Source: CAVPDE01 sp964580575
GTDB lineage: Bacteria; Desulfobacterota; DSM-4660; Desulfatiglandales; HGW-15
NCBI GenBank assembly: GCA_964580575.1
Contig: CAZOLJ010000109.1
Location: 1 to 12,715 of the forward strand
DNA: 12,715 nucleotides
Direction: 5' to 3'
Below are positions 6,697-12,600 of this stretch, piece by piece (positions within the stretch are counted from its first letter, which is position 1; every line of letters starts with the position of its first letter). The translations under genes and the position numbers were made by a program. Under the pieces are notes generated by a model. That model ran no database searches, was not told where the DNA came from, and saw only the letters and a list, made by a program, of their open reading frames with translations.

Positions 6697-7845
6697 TCAG
6701 ACTCCTTTGCCCTGGATGACGCGCAGAATGTTGCGAATGTCCGTGGGGCTGATGAAGGTGCCGTCGATTCGGTTGGCCAGGAACACTTTCTCGGGATCGT
6801 CCAGCGCCTTTCTGACTTCCAGCAGGATCTGCCCCATGTTCATTTCCACAACCACCACGGATTTTGCTTGAGTGCACCGTTCTCGAACAGCGTCGGCAGG
6901 GAAAGGCCACAGGGTCTGGAGTTCCAGCAGTCCCATTCGCTCGCCTCTGGCCCTTCGGTTCTCCACCACGTGGAGAGCGGATCTGGCCGAAGAGCCGTAG
7001 GAGACCAAGACGGTCTCTGCATCATCGAGAAAGTACTCCTTGAGTCTCGTGACTTCCTGAACGTGGCCCTCGATCTTGTCCACGAGATGCCGGATCAAGC
7101 CGTAGGCCACCGCCGGGTTGTCCGTGGGGAAACCCCACATGTCGTGCATGAGGCCGGTGACGTTGTAACGGTGGACCCCGCCGAAATCCGACATGGGCAA
7201 ACGACCGTCTTCCCTGGGCAGGTAGGGATGATAATCCGTCCCCTCTTTCACCGAGGTCTTGAGCCTCTGCACCAAAGGAATCTCCCCCGGCTCCGGCAGG
7301 ATCAGCTTCTCCCGCATGTGGCCCACCACTTCGTCGAGCAGAAGAATGACCGGCGTCCGGTAAGTCTCCGACAGATTGAACGCCTCAACCGTGATCACAA
7401 AGAGATCCTGAAGGTTGGAGGCGGTAAGCGTAATGATCGAGTGGTCTCCATGCGTTCCCCACCTCGCCTGCATCACGTCCCCCTGGCTGACCTTCGTGGG
7501 TAAGCCTGTCGAGGGACCTCCTCGCATGACGTTCACCACCACGCAGGGAACCTCTGCCATGATCGCGTAACCGATCGCTTCCTGCTTCAGCGAAAAGCCC
7601 GGGCCGCTCGTGGCGGTCATGGATTTGAGGCCCGTCAGCGAAGCTCCGATGATCGCGCACATGGAAGCGATTTCATCCTCCATCTGGATGAATTTCCCTC
7701 CCTTCTGGGGAAGGCGCATGGAGAGCAGCTCCGCGATCTCCGTGGAAGGGGTGATGGGATAGCCCGCGAAAAAATCGAGCCCTGCGTAAAGCGCCGCTTC
7801 AACGCAGGCTTCATTACCCTGTACAAAAAGAAGTCTGTCACCCAT
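6697..7845 (-). CDS. korA: 2-oxoacid:ferredoxin oxidoreductase, alpha subunit
   Basis: A 382-residue protein. The pyrimidine-binding domain shows GYPITPSTEIAE (28-39), QMEDEIAS with conserved acidic residues (54-61), TATSGPGFSLKQE (77-89) and RGGPSTGLPTK (108-118), the last being typical of KorA/OorA. A C-terminal transketolase-like domain begins around residue 280 (ETVLVSYGSSAR). It pairs with the beta subunit to form the active site. The start ATG at 7845 has only a weak A/G-rich stretch upstream, while a 47-bp inverted repeat stands 23 bases further up. That hairpin may control or process the message, and the gap separates alpha from its presumed partner, the delta ferredoxin. Substrate call 2-oxoglutarate is by gene order and similarity of motifs, not proof. 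Confidence 0.94.
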   Translation of the reverse strand: MGDRLLFVQGNEACVEAALYAGLDFFAGYPITPSTEIAELLSMRLPQKGGKFIQMEDEIASMCAIIGASLTGLKSMTATSGPGFSLKQEAIGYAIMAEVPCVVVNVMRGGPSTGLPTKVSQGDVMQARWGTHGDHSIITLTASNLQDLFVITVEAFNLSETYRTPVILLLDEVVGHMREKLILPEPGEIPLVQRLKTSVKEGTDYHPYLPREDGRLPMSDFGGVHRYNVTGLMHDMWGFPTDNPAVAYGLIRHLVDKIEGHVQEVTRLKEYFLDDAETVLVSYGSSARSALHVVENRRARGERMGLLELQTLWPFPADAVRERCTQAKSVVVVEMNMGQILLEVRKALDDPEKVFLANRIDGTFISPTDIRNILRVIQGKGV

Positions 7846-7867
7846 AGGTTTTTCTCTACTCTGAGTT

Positions 7868-7914
7868 TGCTACTCTCAAATCCCGCCCAGCGGGGCTCAC
7901 TTTTGGGAGTAGCA
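7868..7914 (-). repeat. Long inverted repeat upstream of the alpha-subunit gene
   Basis: Arms TGCTACTCTCAAA and TTTGGGAGTAGCA pair over 13 positions with a single mismatch. A nested CCCGC/GCGGG hairpin lies in between (7882-7894). The structure would form in the leader of the alpha message, ending 23 bases before its ATG. There is no T-tract to make it a clear terminator; a processing, stability or regulatory role is inference. Confidence 0.6.
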
Positions 7915-8052
7915 GGATATTGGAGTACTGCAGTGCTGGAGTATTGGAGTACTGGGTTTAGACCATAACGCCATTACTCTGTCACTCCAACCGTTTTCTT
8001 GTCACTCGTGACTTGTAACTGCATTTTCGAACTTTAGGCACTTTAGCGCACT

Positions 8053-8212
8053 TTAGAATCTTAGCCCGTAACTTCTCTGCGTCTTGCGGAGAAGTTGGAG
8101 GTTGGAGGTCAGAGGTTGGAGGCAAGAACGGTTTTGCCTCAAACCTCAAGCGAAGCGATCCTCAAGCCTCAAACAGCAGGCCAGATTTTGGTTGCGGCCA
8201 AAGGCCTGCATT
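8053..8212 (-). repeat. 160-bp dispersed repeat, copy 2
   Basis: Same element as at 2124-2283 at a fixed offset of 5929 bases. Differences from copy 1 are at 8065, 8066, 8082 and 8201. The last two fall in the loops of the first and third hairpins. Read on the minus strand, it starts seven bases after the stop of the delta ferredoxin gene and separates that gene from the alpha-subunit gene. ACTTTAGGCA occurs directly repeated at 8031-8040 and 8217-8226 on either side. Confidence 0.9.
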
Positions 8213-8219
8213 GGACACT

Positions 8220-8468
8220 TTAGGCATTTCTTCTTGCTCCTTGCTCTTCGGTCCGGACTTCAATGGCAATATCCGGGCACCGAAGCTCGCAAAGCCCGCA
8301 GGCATTGCATTTCTCCGGCTGCTTCACCACCGCCTTCTCGTGATCGTCCAACTCCAGGACCTCTTTTGGACAGAAGGCGACGCAGATCCCGCAGCCTTTG
8401 CAAAAGCCACGGTTCACTTCAATCACCGTTTTCTTTTCCTTCCTTGATTTCTTTTCCACGAATCCCAT
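8220..8468 (-). CDS. korD: 2-oxoacid oxidoreductase delta subunit, 2x[4Fe-4S] ferredoxin
   Basis: An 82-residue protein with two classical clusters of cysteines: C23-x2-C26-x2-C29-x3-C33-P and C54-x2-C57-x2-C60-x3-C64-P. It would carry electrons between the TPP/Fe-S core and external ferredoxin. Gene order delta-alpha-beta-gamma on one strand matches korDABC. Start: the frame is open to 8537, but residues before Met at 8468 are encoded by the palindromic repeat at 8490-8532 and are rejected. GGGAG lies only one base from this ATG, which is poor, so the GTG at 8426 (preceded by AAGGA ten bases away) is a possible alternative that would give a shorter protein still containing both clusters. The last residues (EEQGARRN) may also come from repeat sequence. 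Confidence 0.87.
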   Translation of the reverse strand: MGFVEKKSRKEKKTVIEVNRGFCKGCGICVAFCPKEVLELDDHEKAVVKQPEKCNACGLCELRCPDIAIEVRTEEQGARRNA

Positions 8469-8489
8469 GCTCCCTGCTTGGTGCTCTAG

Positions 8490-8532
8490 AATCCCCCTTT
8501 GCCCCCCTTTATAAAGGGGGGTTGGGGGGATT
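8490..8532. repeat. 43-bp C-run/G-run palindromic repeat
   Basis: Outer arms AATCCCCC and GGGGGATT flank an inner perfect 20-bp palindrome (8502-8521) of six C, TTTATAAA and six G. It stands 22 bases upstream of the delta ferredoxin ATG. Palindromes of this style are familiar as abundant dispersed elements in Desulfobacterota and related genomes; its copy number here is not visible from one window. Confidence 0.8.
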
Positions 8533-8579
8533 TCCACTCTATGCTCTTCGCTCTTCTGTCTTCTTGTTACTCGTCACTT

Positions 8580-8620
8580 GCCCTTCGACCTTGCTCAGGA
8601 CCTTGAGGTTCCCGAAGGGC
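8580..8620. repeat. Inverted repeat GCCCTTCG...CGAAGGGC
   Basis: Eight-base perfect arms enclose a 25-base centre containing CTCAGGACCTTGAG. It resembles the common CCCTTCGAC-AAGCTCAGG type of dispersed intergenic repeat. It lies between the DUF3426 gene stop and the delta ferredoxin gene on the minus strand, so it could act as a transcription barrier, though no T-tract follows on that strand. Confidence 0.55.
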
Positions 8621-8660
8621 TTCTCGAACGGTCACCGGCTTTTCGGGCACTTCTTCTTGC

Positions 8661-9686
8661 TCATTGCCCTGGTGTGGAACTCACCGCTTCCACGGTAAAC
8701 TCGCTGAGATTCTCAGGAAGCTCTTCGAAAACGATCATAAAAGGGACCGAAGCCTGCGGCTTGACGTTCACATTGACATTCCCTTTGCCTGTCCGGTTGG
8801 CCAAAGCCTGGTTGATCTGCTCAATAGACATGTCTGTGAGCTCGTTTTGCGAGAAAGTGTTCCCGGCAAATGCAAGCTTTTGTTTGACCGCAGTTCCTCT
8901 CTCGTCAAGGAGGGAGCCTTTGACGCGAATGAAACTTCGGCTTCCCGGGTAGTTGTTAAAGATCACACCCTGTATGCAGAAAAGGTTTCCGGCTTTGGTG
9001 GACTGATAGAAATTCCCGGACACGTTTTTGAAGGAAAGCCTTCGGATCCCCGGGTCTTTCAGCTCCGGTTTTCCGGCCACACCCAAGTAGGAAGTCCAGG
9101 ATTCCGGAACCTGTTCGGGAGCTAAAAAGAGAACGGCCGCGGCTCCTCCTATGAGCAGTAGAACGACGATCAAAACGATCATCAGGAACCTGGGCACACC
9201 GCCTTTCTTTCTCTTCTTTGGGACTGCTTTTTCAGGTTTTTCTGGCGCTTCGGCGGCTATTTTAGATATTTCCCGCTGCAGAGGAGACGCCGGACCCGGT
9301 TCGTGCTGTGGCTGGCGCTTGGTGCCTTCTTCGAAATCAAACCTGAGCTCTTCTTCCTCTTCGGGAATCTGGTCAGGGGATATGGTCTCTATTCTTCTGG
9401 TCTCAGACTCCTCCTGCAACGCTTTGGCAAGCTCTGCTTCAAAAGTGTCCTCCAAGAGTGGTTCAGGTCTTTGTTCCTCTAAGGCGGGATGGGTGTCCAA
9501 GGTCACCGTCTCGCCAAGGAGTTGGTCCATGACCTTTCGCGTTTCATCCCCCTTGGGGGATACGCCCTTCGGGTAGGCCCTGAACACGCTCTTGCAGACG
9601 GAGCACCTGACCTTGGAGCCTTCTTCTCTGATGAGCCCCTCATCGAGCTTGAATTTCGATCCGCACTGCTTGCACTCAATGATCAT
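8661..9686 (-). CDS. MJ0042-type zinc-finger / DUF3426 membrane protein
   Basis: A 341-residue protein. Residues 1-36 form a zinc ribbon (Cys5-x2-Cys8 ... Cys28-x2-Cys31) with the IECKQCGSKFKL opening typical of the MJ0042 finger. An acidic, low-complexity stretch (about 55-125) follows, then a basic KKRKK (157-161), one transmembrane helix (about 166-189) and an extracytoplasmic domain (about 215-337) matching DUF3426 (VKGSLLDERG, NVNVKPQASVPFMIVFEELP in shorter pieces VNVKP and VPFMIVFE). The finger should be cytoplasmic and the DUF3426 domain periplasmic. Function is unknown; such proteins are common in Desulfobacterota and other Proteobacteria. The ATG at 9686 is chosen because AGGAGG lies six bases upstream; the GTG at 9692 touches that site. 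A repeat-filled 97-bp gap separates it from hpt. Confidence 0.88.
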   Translation of the reverse strand: MIIECKQCGSKFKLDEGLIREEGSKVRCSVCKSVFRAYPKGVSPKGDETRKVMDQLLGETVTLDTHPALEEQRPEPLLEDTFEAELAKALQEESETRRIETISPDQIPEEEEELRFDFEEGTKRQPQHEPGPASPLQREISKIAAEAPEKPEKAVPKKRKKGGVPRFLMIVLIVVLLLIGGAAAVLFLAPEQVPESWTSYLGVAGKPELKDPGIRRLSFKNVSGNFYQSTKAGNLFCIQGVIFNNYPGSRSFIRVKGSLLDERGTAVKQKLAFAGNTFSQNELTDMSIEQINQALANRTGKGNVNVNVKPQASVPFMIVFEELPENLSEFTVEAVSSTPGQ

Positions 9687-9734
9687 CGCCACCCTCCTAT
9701 TTCAGACCAGGTGCTCCTGCGTAAGGTAACCATC

Positions 9735-9775
9735 CAACCCTCATACTCCATCACTCCGGTACTCCAATACTCCAG
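9735..9775. repeat. Short GGAGTAYT-type degenerate repeat
   Basis: The phrase ACTCCATCACTCCGGTACTCCAATACTCC is made of ACTCC units every 8-9 bases. The reverse complement of the same phrase style (TGGAGTACT, GGAGTATTGGAGTACTGG) fills 7919-7958. It lies between hpt and the DUF3426 gene and appears to be intergenic filler. Confidence 0.55.
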
Positions 9776-9783
9776 TCTTCTTT

Positions 9784-10296
9784 CTATTCTATCACGCAGA
9801 TGTCCGGCAAGTACCTGTACTTCTCCGCATAGTCCAGGCCATAACCGACAAGAAAGCCTTCCTGGACCCTGAAACCGCAGTAGTCAATGGCAATCTCTTT
9901 TTCCCGGCGCTCTGTTTTGTCGATGAGAGCGCAGATTTTCACACTCGCCGGCTCAAGGCTTTTGAGCTTCTTCACAAGATAGCTCAAGGTCAATCCCGTG
10001 TCCACGATGTCTTCCACAATAATCAAATCCTGGCCCCTCACCGGGATCTCCACATCCTTCACCAGCGTAATCGTGCCGCTCGATGCTTTGCTTGAGCCGT
10101 AGCTCGAGGCCCGGATGAAGTCAATCTTCGAAGGAATGGTCAGCGACATGACCAGGTCGGCGAAAAAGAAAACGACCCCGTTCAGAATTCCGATCAAAAT
10201 CGGCTCCTTGCCTACATAGTCTGACGAGATCTGCCGGGCAAGATCTTTCACCTTCATCTGGATCTCGTGTCTCGGTATCAGGACTCTCTTTTCCAT
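9784..10296 (-). CDS. hpt: Hypoxanthine phosphoribosyltransferase
   Basis: A 170-residue protein, typical for bacterial Hpt. It carries the PRPP-binding VEDIVDTGLTL (94-104), the substrate-loop region ILIGILNGVVFFFADL (33-48), SSYGSS (64-69) and the C-terminal GYGLDYAEKYRYLP (151-164) with the aromatic/acidic pattern that grips purine and magnesium. It salvages hypoxanthine (and guanine) to IMP/GMP using PRPP. Start: the frame extends to 10485 and into the thioesterase gene, but family length, AGGA nine bases before the ATG at 10296, and a good promoter at 10370-10398 support the shorter form. An ATG at 10320 would add eight residues but lacks a ribosome site. It probably forms its own transcription unit. 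Confidence 0.93.
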   Translation of the reverse strand: MEKRVLIPRHEIQMKVKDLARQISSDYVGKEPILIGILNGVVFFFADLVMSLTIPSKIDFIRASSYGSSKASSGTITLVKDVEIPVRGQDLIIVEDIVDTGLTLSYLVKKLKSLEPASVKICALIDKTERREKEIAIDYCGFRVQEGFLVGYGLDYAEKYRYLPDICVIE

Positions 10297-10314
10297 GGAC
10301 CGGATTCCTGAACG

Positions 10315-10358
10315 GGCCATTTTGGAAATGGAAGAATTGATGGGAATCATCAATGGCC
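10315..10358 (-). promoter_or_regulatory. Alternative hairpins in the hpt leader
   Basis: In the predicted hpt 5' untranslated region, ATTGATG/CATCAAT (10336-10354, 5-base loop) forms one perfect hairpin. GGCCATT/AATGGCC (10315-10358) forms a second perfect pairing that shares three bases with the first, so both cannot form completely. No T-tract follows and no known purine-riboswitch core is evident. A regulatory role is a guess. Confidence 0.35.
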
Positions 10359-10369
10359 TAGAAATTTTG

Positions 10370-10398
10370 ATGATATTCAATAACCCTTCTGATGTCAA
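10370..10398 (-). promoter_or_regulatory. Sigma70-type promoter for hpt
   Basis: On the minus strand TTGACA (10398-10393) is followed after 17 bases by TATCAT (10375-10370): a full-consensus -35 and 5/6 -10 at the ideal spacing. The start of transcription would be near 10363, leaving a leader of about 67 bases before the hpt ATG. Confidence 0.7.
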
Positions 10399-10427
10399 CA
10401 GGATAACTCCTCTCCTTCTTATCCCTC

Positions 10428-10868
10428 CTACTCGCGGGTTTCGGTTTTTTCGAGAAAGGGCAGCCTCTCCTTCTTTCTGTAACAAAGCGCCGTGCAGGAA
10501 GCGATTAAGGTGTCGCGTTCATCCATCACTTTGATTTCGTAAGTGCCGGTCTTGGCCGAACGATGAATCTCCATGGATTCAGCGCGCAACTTGCTTTTTT
10601 GGTCAGGAGCACGGTGATAGGTGACGGTCACGCTCAGGGCGACTGCAACGGTCCCGTGGGTGTTGCAGGATACCTCAAACGCTTCGTCGATTAGAGAAAA
10701 GATGGCTCCACCGTGGGTCATGCCGAAGATGTTTATCAAGTCCTCTTGCGGCTCCATCTCCAACATGGCATAGCCCGGTTCAGCCTTGATCAGCCGCAGG
10801 CCAAGCTTTTGGGCAAACGGCTCCTTTTGCACCTGTTTCTTAATTGACTGAATGACCTCATCAACCAT
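10428..10868 (-). CDS. PaaI-like hotdog-fold thioesterase
   Basis: A 146-residue protein, normal for the PaaI/ComA-like hotdog family. The helix region reads NIFGMTHGGAIFSLIDEAF (46-64), with the THGG turn (51-54) and Asp61 at the position of the catalytic acid. The strand after it, VTVTYHRAP, is also characteristic. Such enzymes hydrolyse acyl-CoA or aryl-acyl-CoA thioesters in the cytoplasm; substrate unknown. The ATG at 10868 has GGAGG ten bases upstream and GAGG directly before it. Its stop is 131 bp from hpt, which has its own promoter. No good promoter is visible in the divergent gap upstream. Confidence 0.88.
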   Translation of the reverse strand: MVDEVIQSIKKQVQKEPFAQKLGLRLIKAEPGYAMLEMEPQEDLINIFGMTHGGAIFSLIDEAFEVSCNTHGTVAVALSVTVTYHRAPDQKSKLRAESMEIHRSAKTGTYEIKVMDERDTLIASCTALCYRKKERLPFLEKTETRE

Positions 10869-10941
10869 CCCTCAATCTCCTCCGCTATGGATCAAGAAGC
10901 TGATTACGCATTGGTACTGTTAGCAGAGTGAGTAGCAGGAA

Positions 10942-10963
10942 TCAACCTCTGATAAGAGGTTGA
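10942..10963. promoter_or_regulatory. Perfect 9-bp hairpin in the divergent gap
   Basis: TCAACCTCT and AGAGGTTGA are perfectly inverted around GATA, between the divergently transcribed thioesterase and PqqD-like genes. With a second hairpin 22 bases on, it could be an operator or leader structure. No T-tract follows on either strand. Confidence 0.5.
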
Positions 10964-10985
10964 ACAAACGAGATCCGAATTCCCG

Positions 10986-11010
10986 CCCGCGTCGGCCCCA
11001 GCAACGCGGG
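10986..11010. promoter_or_regulatory. Second hairpin in the divergent gap
   Basis: CCCGCGT and ACGCGGG are perfectly inverted around an 11-base loop. It lies about 70 bases upstream of the PqqD-like ATG and would be in that gene's leader if transcription begins further left. Function unknown. Confidence 0.45.
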
Positions 11011-11078
11011 GATTCAGCAGGGCAAAAGGAGGGGGGAGGTGGACTTGCGAACCTAAGGGAGAACAGGGTGACGGGTTT

Positions 11079-11369
11079 ATGGATTTGCTTGAAAGGGTGT
11101 TCAAGAAAAGTGATGCCATGGTATTCCTGAAAATCGGCCAGGAATGCATCCTTGTTCCTATCCGTCAGGGAGTGGGCGATCTGGAAAGCATCTACACGCT
11201 GAATGAAACAGCGGCCCTCAGCTGGGACTTGCTGGATGGTAAGCCGAAGGGGCCGGAGATCAGAGACAAGATTACCGAGGAATTCGATGTCACCCCGGAA
11301 GAAGCGGAAAACGACCTTGTCCATCATCTGAAGGAATTGGCCATCATCAAGGCAATCATCGAGGAGTGA
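11079..11369 (+). CDS. PqqD-like protein (RiPP recognition element fold), orphan
   Basis: A 96-residue protein matching the PqqD domain in size and order. An N-terminal two-strand region (AMVFLKIGQECILVPI) is followed by IYTLNETAALSWDLLDG (38-54), the hallmark LN-x-TA...LLDG segment. A helical C-terminal half with EIRDKITEEFDVTPEEAENDL and a final LKELAII comes next (pieces of the usual winged-helix pattern). PqqD proteins bind ribosomal precursor peptides and present them to radical SAM enzymes. No precursor gene, radical SAM or other maturation gene is visible on either side, so it is an orphan here and may serve a partner elsewhere or another peptide/protein-binding role. Start ATG 11079 has GGTGA nearby and AGGGAG further up. 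It is the first plus-strand gene after a long minus run. Confidence 0.8.
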   Translation: MDLLERVFKKSDAMVFLKIGQECILVPIRQGVGDLESIYTLNETAALSWDLLDGKPKGPEIRDKITEEFDVTPEEAENDLVHHLKELAIIKAIIEE

Positions 11370-11483
11370 TTCGAAATTCCCATCATTGTACTACTTCGAT
11401 GAGACCGATAGTTGGCAATTGTGCAACACCGTTTTTCCTGACGAGATCAGGGATTTCGAACCGATTTAGGCAAGTGTTAACCA
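11370..11483. other. Gap after the PqqD-like gene: imperfect inverted repeat, no gene
   Basis: TTCGAAATTCCC just after the PqqD-like stop and GGGATTTCGAA (11450-11460) form inverted arms with one bulged base, enclosing about 70 bases. A small CCTGA/TCAGG hairpin lies near the right arm. No clear T-rich terminator tail is seen. Confidence 0.4.
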
Positions 11484-11512
11484 TTGACGAGCACTAAAAT
11501 TTATGATATTAA
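11484..11512 (+). promoter_or_regulatory. Candidate promoter for the acidic zinc-ribbon gene
   Basis: TTGACG (11484-11489) and TATTAA (11507-11512) are separated by 17 bases, in a strongly AT-rich stretch unlike the rest of the window. The predicted leader to the ATG at 11599 is about 80 bases and contains the dyads listed next. Confidence 0.5.
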
Positions 11513-11521
11513 TATATTGCA

Positions 11522-11574
11522 CAGTTTCAAAAACTGCTTATGCATTAGTTAATTTTTGTTTATTTTGATCAAAA
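11522..11574. promoter_or_regulatory. Two dyads in the AT-rich leader (possible operators)
   Basis: CAGTTT-CAA-AAACTG (11522-11536) is a perfect 6-bp dyad. TTTTGATCAAAA (11563-11574) is a perfect 12-bp palindrome. Both fall between the candidate promoter and the ATG. The TTGAT/ATCAA halves recall FNR/CRP-type half-sites but without the usual 4-base spacer, so no regulator is named. Confidence 0.4.
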
Positions 11575-11598
11575 AATACTGATTTATAGGAGTCTATA

Positions 11599-12594
11599 AT
11601 GAAATGCCCTAAGTGTGGTTATATTAGCTTTGACTATAATCTGAGTTGCCCAAAGTGCAACAAGGATATCTCATCTGAACAGGAGAAACTGCATATCCCT
11701 GCATTCAGACCTGATCCTCCATTCCTTCTCGGAGCGTTGACAGGGGAAGTCAACGAATCTCATGTCGGCCCTGCTCCAAGGGGATCTCAGATTTCCTTTG
11801 AAAAAGAGGCGGATATTAGCCTTGACGATTCAAGCCTGAGCGACGCGAGCTCGCTAGACTCAGGCGAGATCGCTGTTGAAGATTCATCCGAGTTGAACCT
11901 GGATCTGGGCGAGCTTTCTCTGGATGACACATCCTCCCTGTCGATGGACACAGGAGAAGTTCAGGCCCAGGTTGCGAAAGGCCTGCAGAGACCAAAAGCC
12001 GAAAAGGGGAAGCTGGGCTCTGGAGAGTTTAAACTGGAACCCGAGACAGACCTTGGGGACGTTGACCTGGGAGAAGAGGGTGAGGAGGAATTATCCCTTG
12101 ACTCCGTCGAGAAGAAAGAAGAAGCATCTGCGTCCCAGGAAGCGGCCGATTCGGAGCTGGACATTACTCTGGACCTTGAGGAAGACGAAGCAGCGGGTTC
12201 CGAGCCGAACGAAGCCCTCTTAAGTCCTGTCAGCGCGGAAACCAGCGCTCCTGAACTTGAGCCACTGGATCTGGAAGCTGAAGAGGCCCAAGGCAAAGAG
12301 GAAATCGAACTCAGCCTGGACGATCTCAAAATCAATGACACAGACGAACTGGAACTCGGTTCTGATTCCAAGGCTTCAGGAGATCTGGATGACCTCCTTG
12401 AAATGGATGAGATCATGCTCGATGAGATGCCTCTGACAGAAGCCCCTCCCAAATCAAAACGGGAAGCCCGCTTGGTCACTGCAGCGGCTCCGAAAAAAAA
12501 GGGGGCTGAAAAGCCTGCAGACGACGAACTCTCCTTTGACCTGGATGACCTGGATTTGGACCTGGAAATGGAGGATGCGAAACCCCAACGATAA
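11599..12594 (+). CDS. Highly acidic protein with N-terminal zinc ribbon
   Basis: A 331-residue protein with a perfect AGGAG six bases from the ATG. The N-terminus is a compact zinc ribbon, Cys3-x2-Cys6 ... Cys17-x2-Cys20 (CPKCG and CPKC). The rest is very rich in Asp, Glu, Ser and Leu and looks largely disordered. Short LSLDD/LDLE-type motifs return along it: ISLDD (73), LNLDLGELSLDD (99-110), ELSLDS (164), LDITLDLEED (188-197), LEPLDLEAEE (220), IELSLDDL (236), and LSFDLDDLDLDLEMED (311-326) near the end. A lysine-rich patch (285-305) precedes the last block. There is no signal peptide or membrane helix, so it is probably cytoplasmic. No family was recognised beyond the ribbon; a binding, scaffold or regulatory role is possible but unproven. 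The tRNA-Phe promoter begins six bases after its stop. Confidence 0.83.
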   Translation: MKCPKCGYISFDYNLSCPKCNKDISSEQEKLHIPAFRPDPPFLLGALTGEVNESHVGPAPRGSQISFEKEADISLDDSSLSDASSLDSGEIAVEDSSELNLDLGELSLDDTSSLSMDTGEVQAQVAKGLQRPKAEKGKLGSGEFKLEPETDLGDVDLGEEGEEELSLDSVEKKEEASASQEAADSELDITLDLEEDEAAGSEPNEALLSPVSAETSAPELEPLDLEAEEAQGKEEIELSLDDLKINDTDELELGSDSKASGDLDDLLEMDEIMLDEMPLTEAPPKSKREARLVTAAAPKKKGAEKPADDELSFDLDDLDLDLEMEDAKPQR

Positions 12595-12600
12595 TTGGTG

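Larger units (their letters stand above)
7846..8219. other. 374-bp non-coding gap inside the oxidoreductase cluster, filled with repeats
   Basis: No credible gene is present. Left to right it holds a long inverted repeat (7868-7914), GGAGTAYT-type short repeats (7922-7957), the degenerate phrase GTCACTCGTGACTTGTAACT, CTTTAG-type repeats (8032-8056) and copy 2 of the 160-bp repeat (8053-8212). The short repeats recur in other gaps of this window. Confidence 0.8.

Noticed and set aside
7919..7958. GGAGTAYT repeats as regulator iterons or a CRISPR leader
   Set aside because: The same degenerate phrase recurs in an unrelated gap (9735-9775) and has no regular helical spacing.
8084..8698. A 204-codon plus-strand open frame
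   Set aside because: It starts in repeat copy 2, runs antisense through the ferredoxin gene with its eight cluster cysteines, and ends within repeats; no family pattern is seen.
10297..10485. 63-residue N-terminal extension of hypoxanthine phosphoribosyltransferase
   Set aside because: It overlaps the thioesterase coding end, lies partly upstream of the predicted promoter, and exceeds the family length.
10920..11327. A 135-codon minus-strand open frame opposite the PqqD-like gene
   Set aside because: It shows no family pattern and the PqqD signature is on the other strand.
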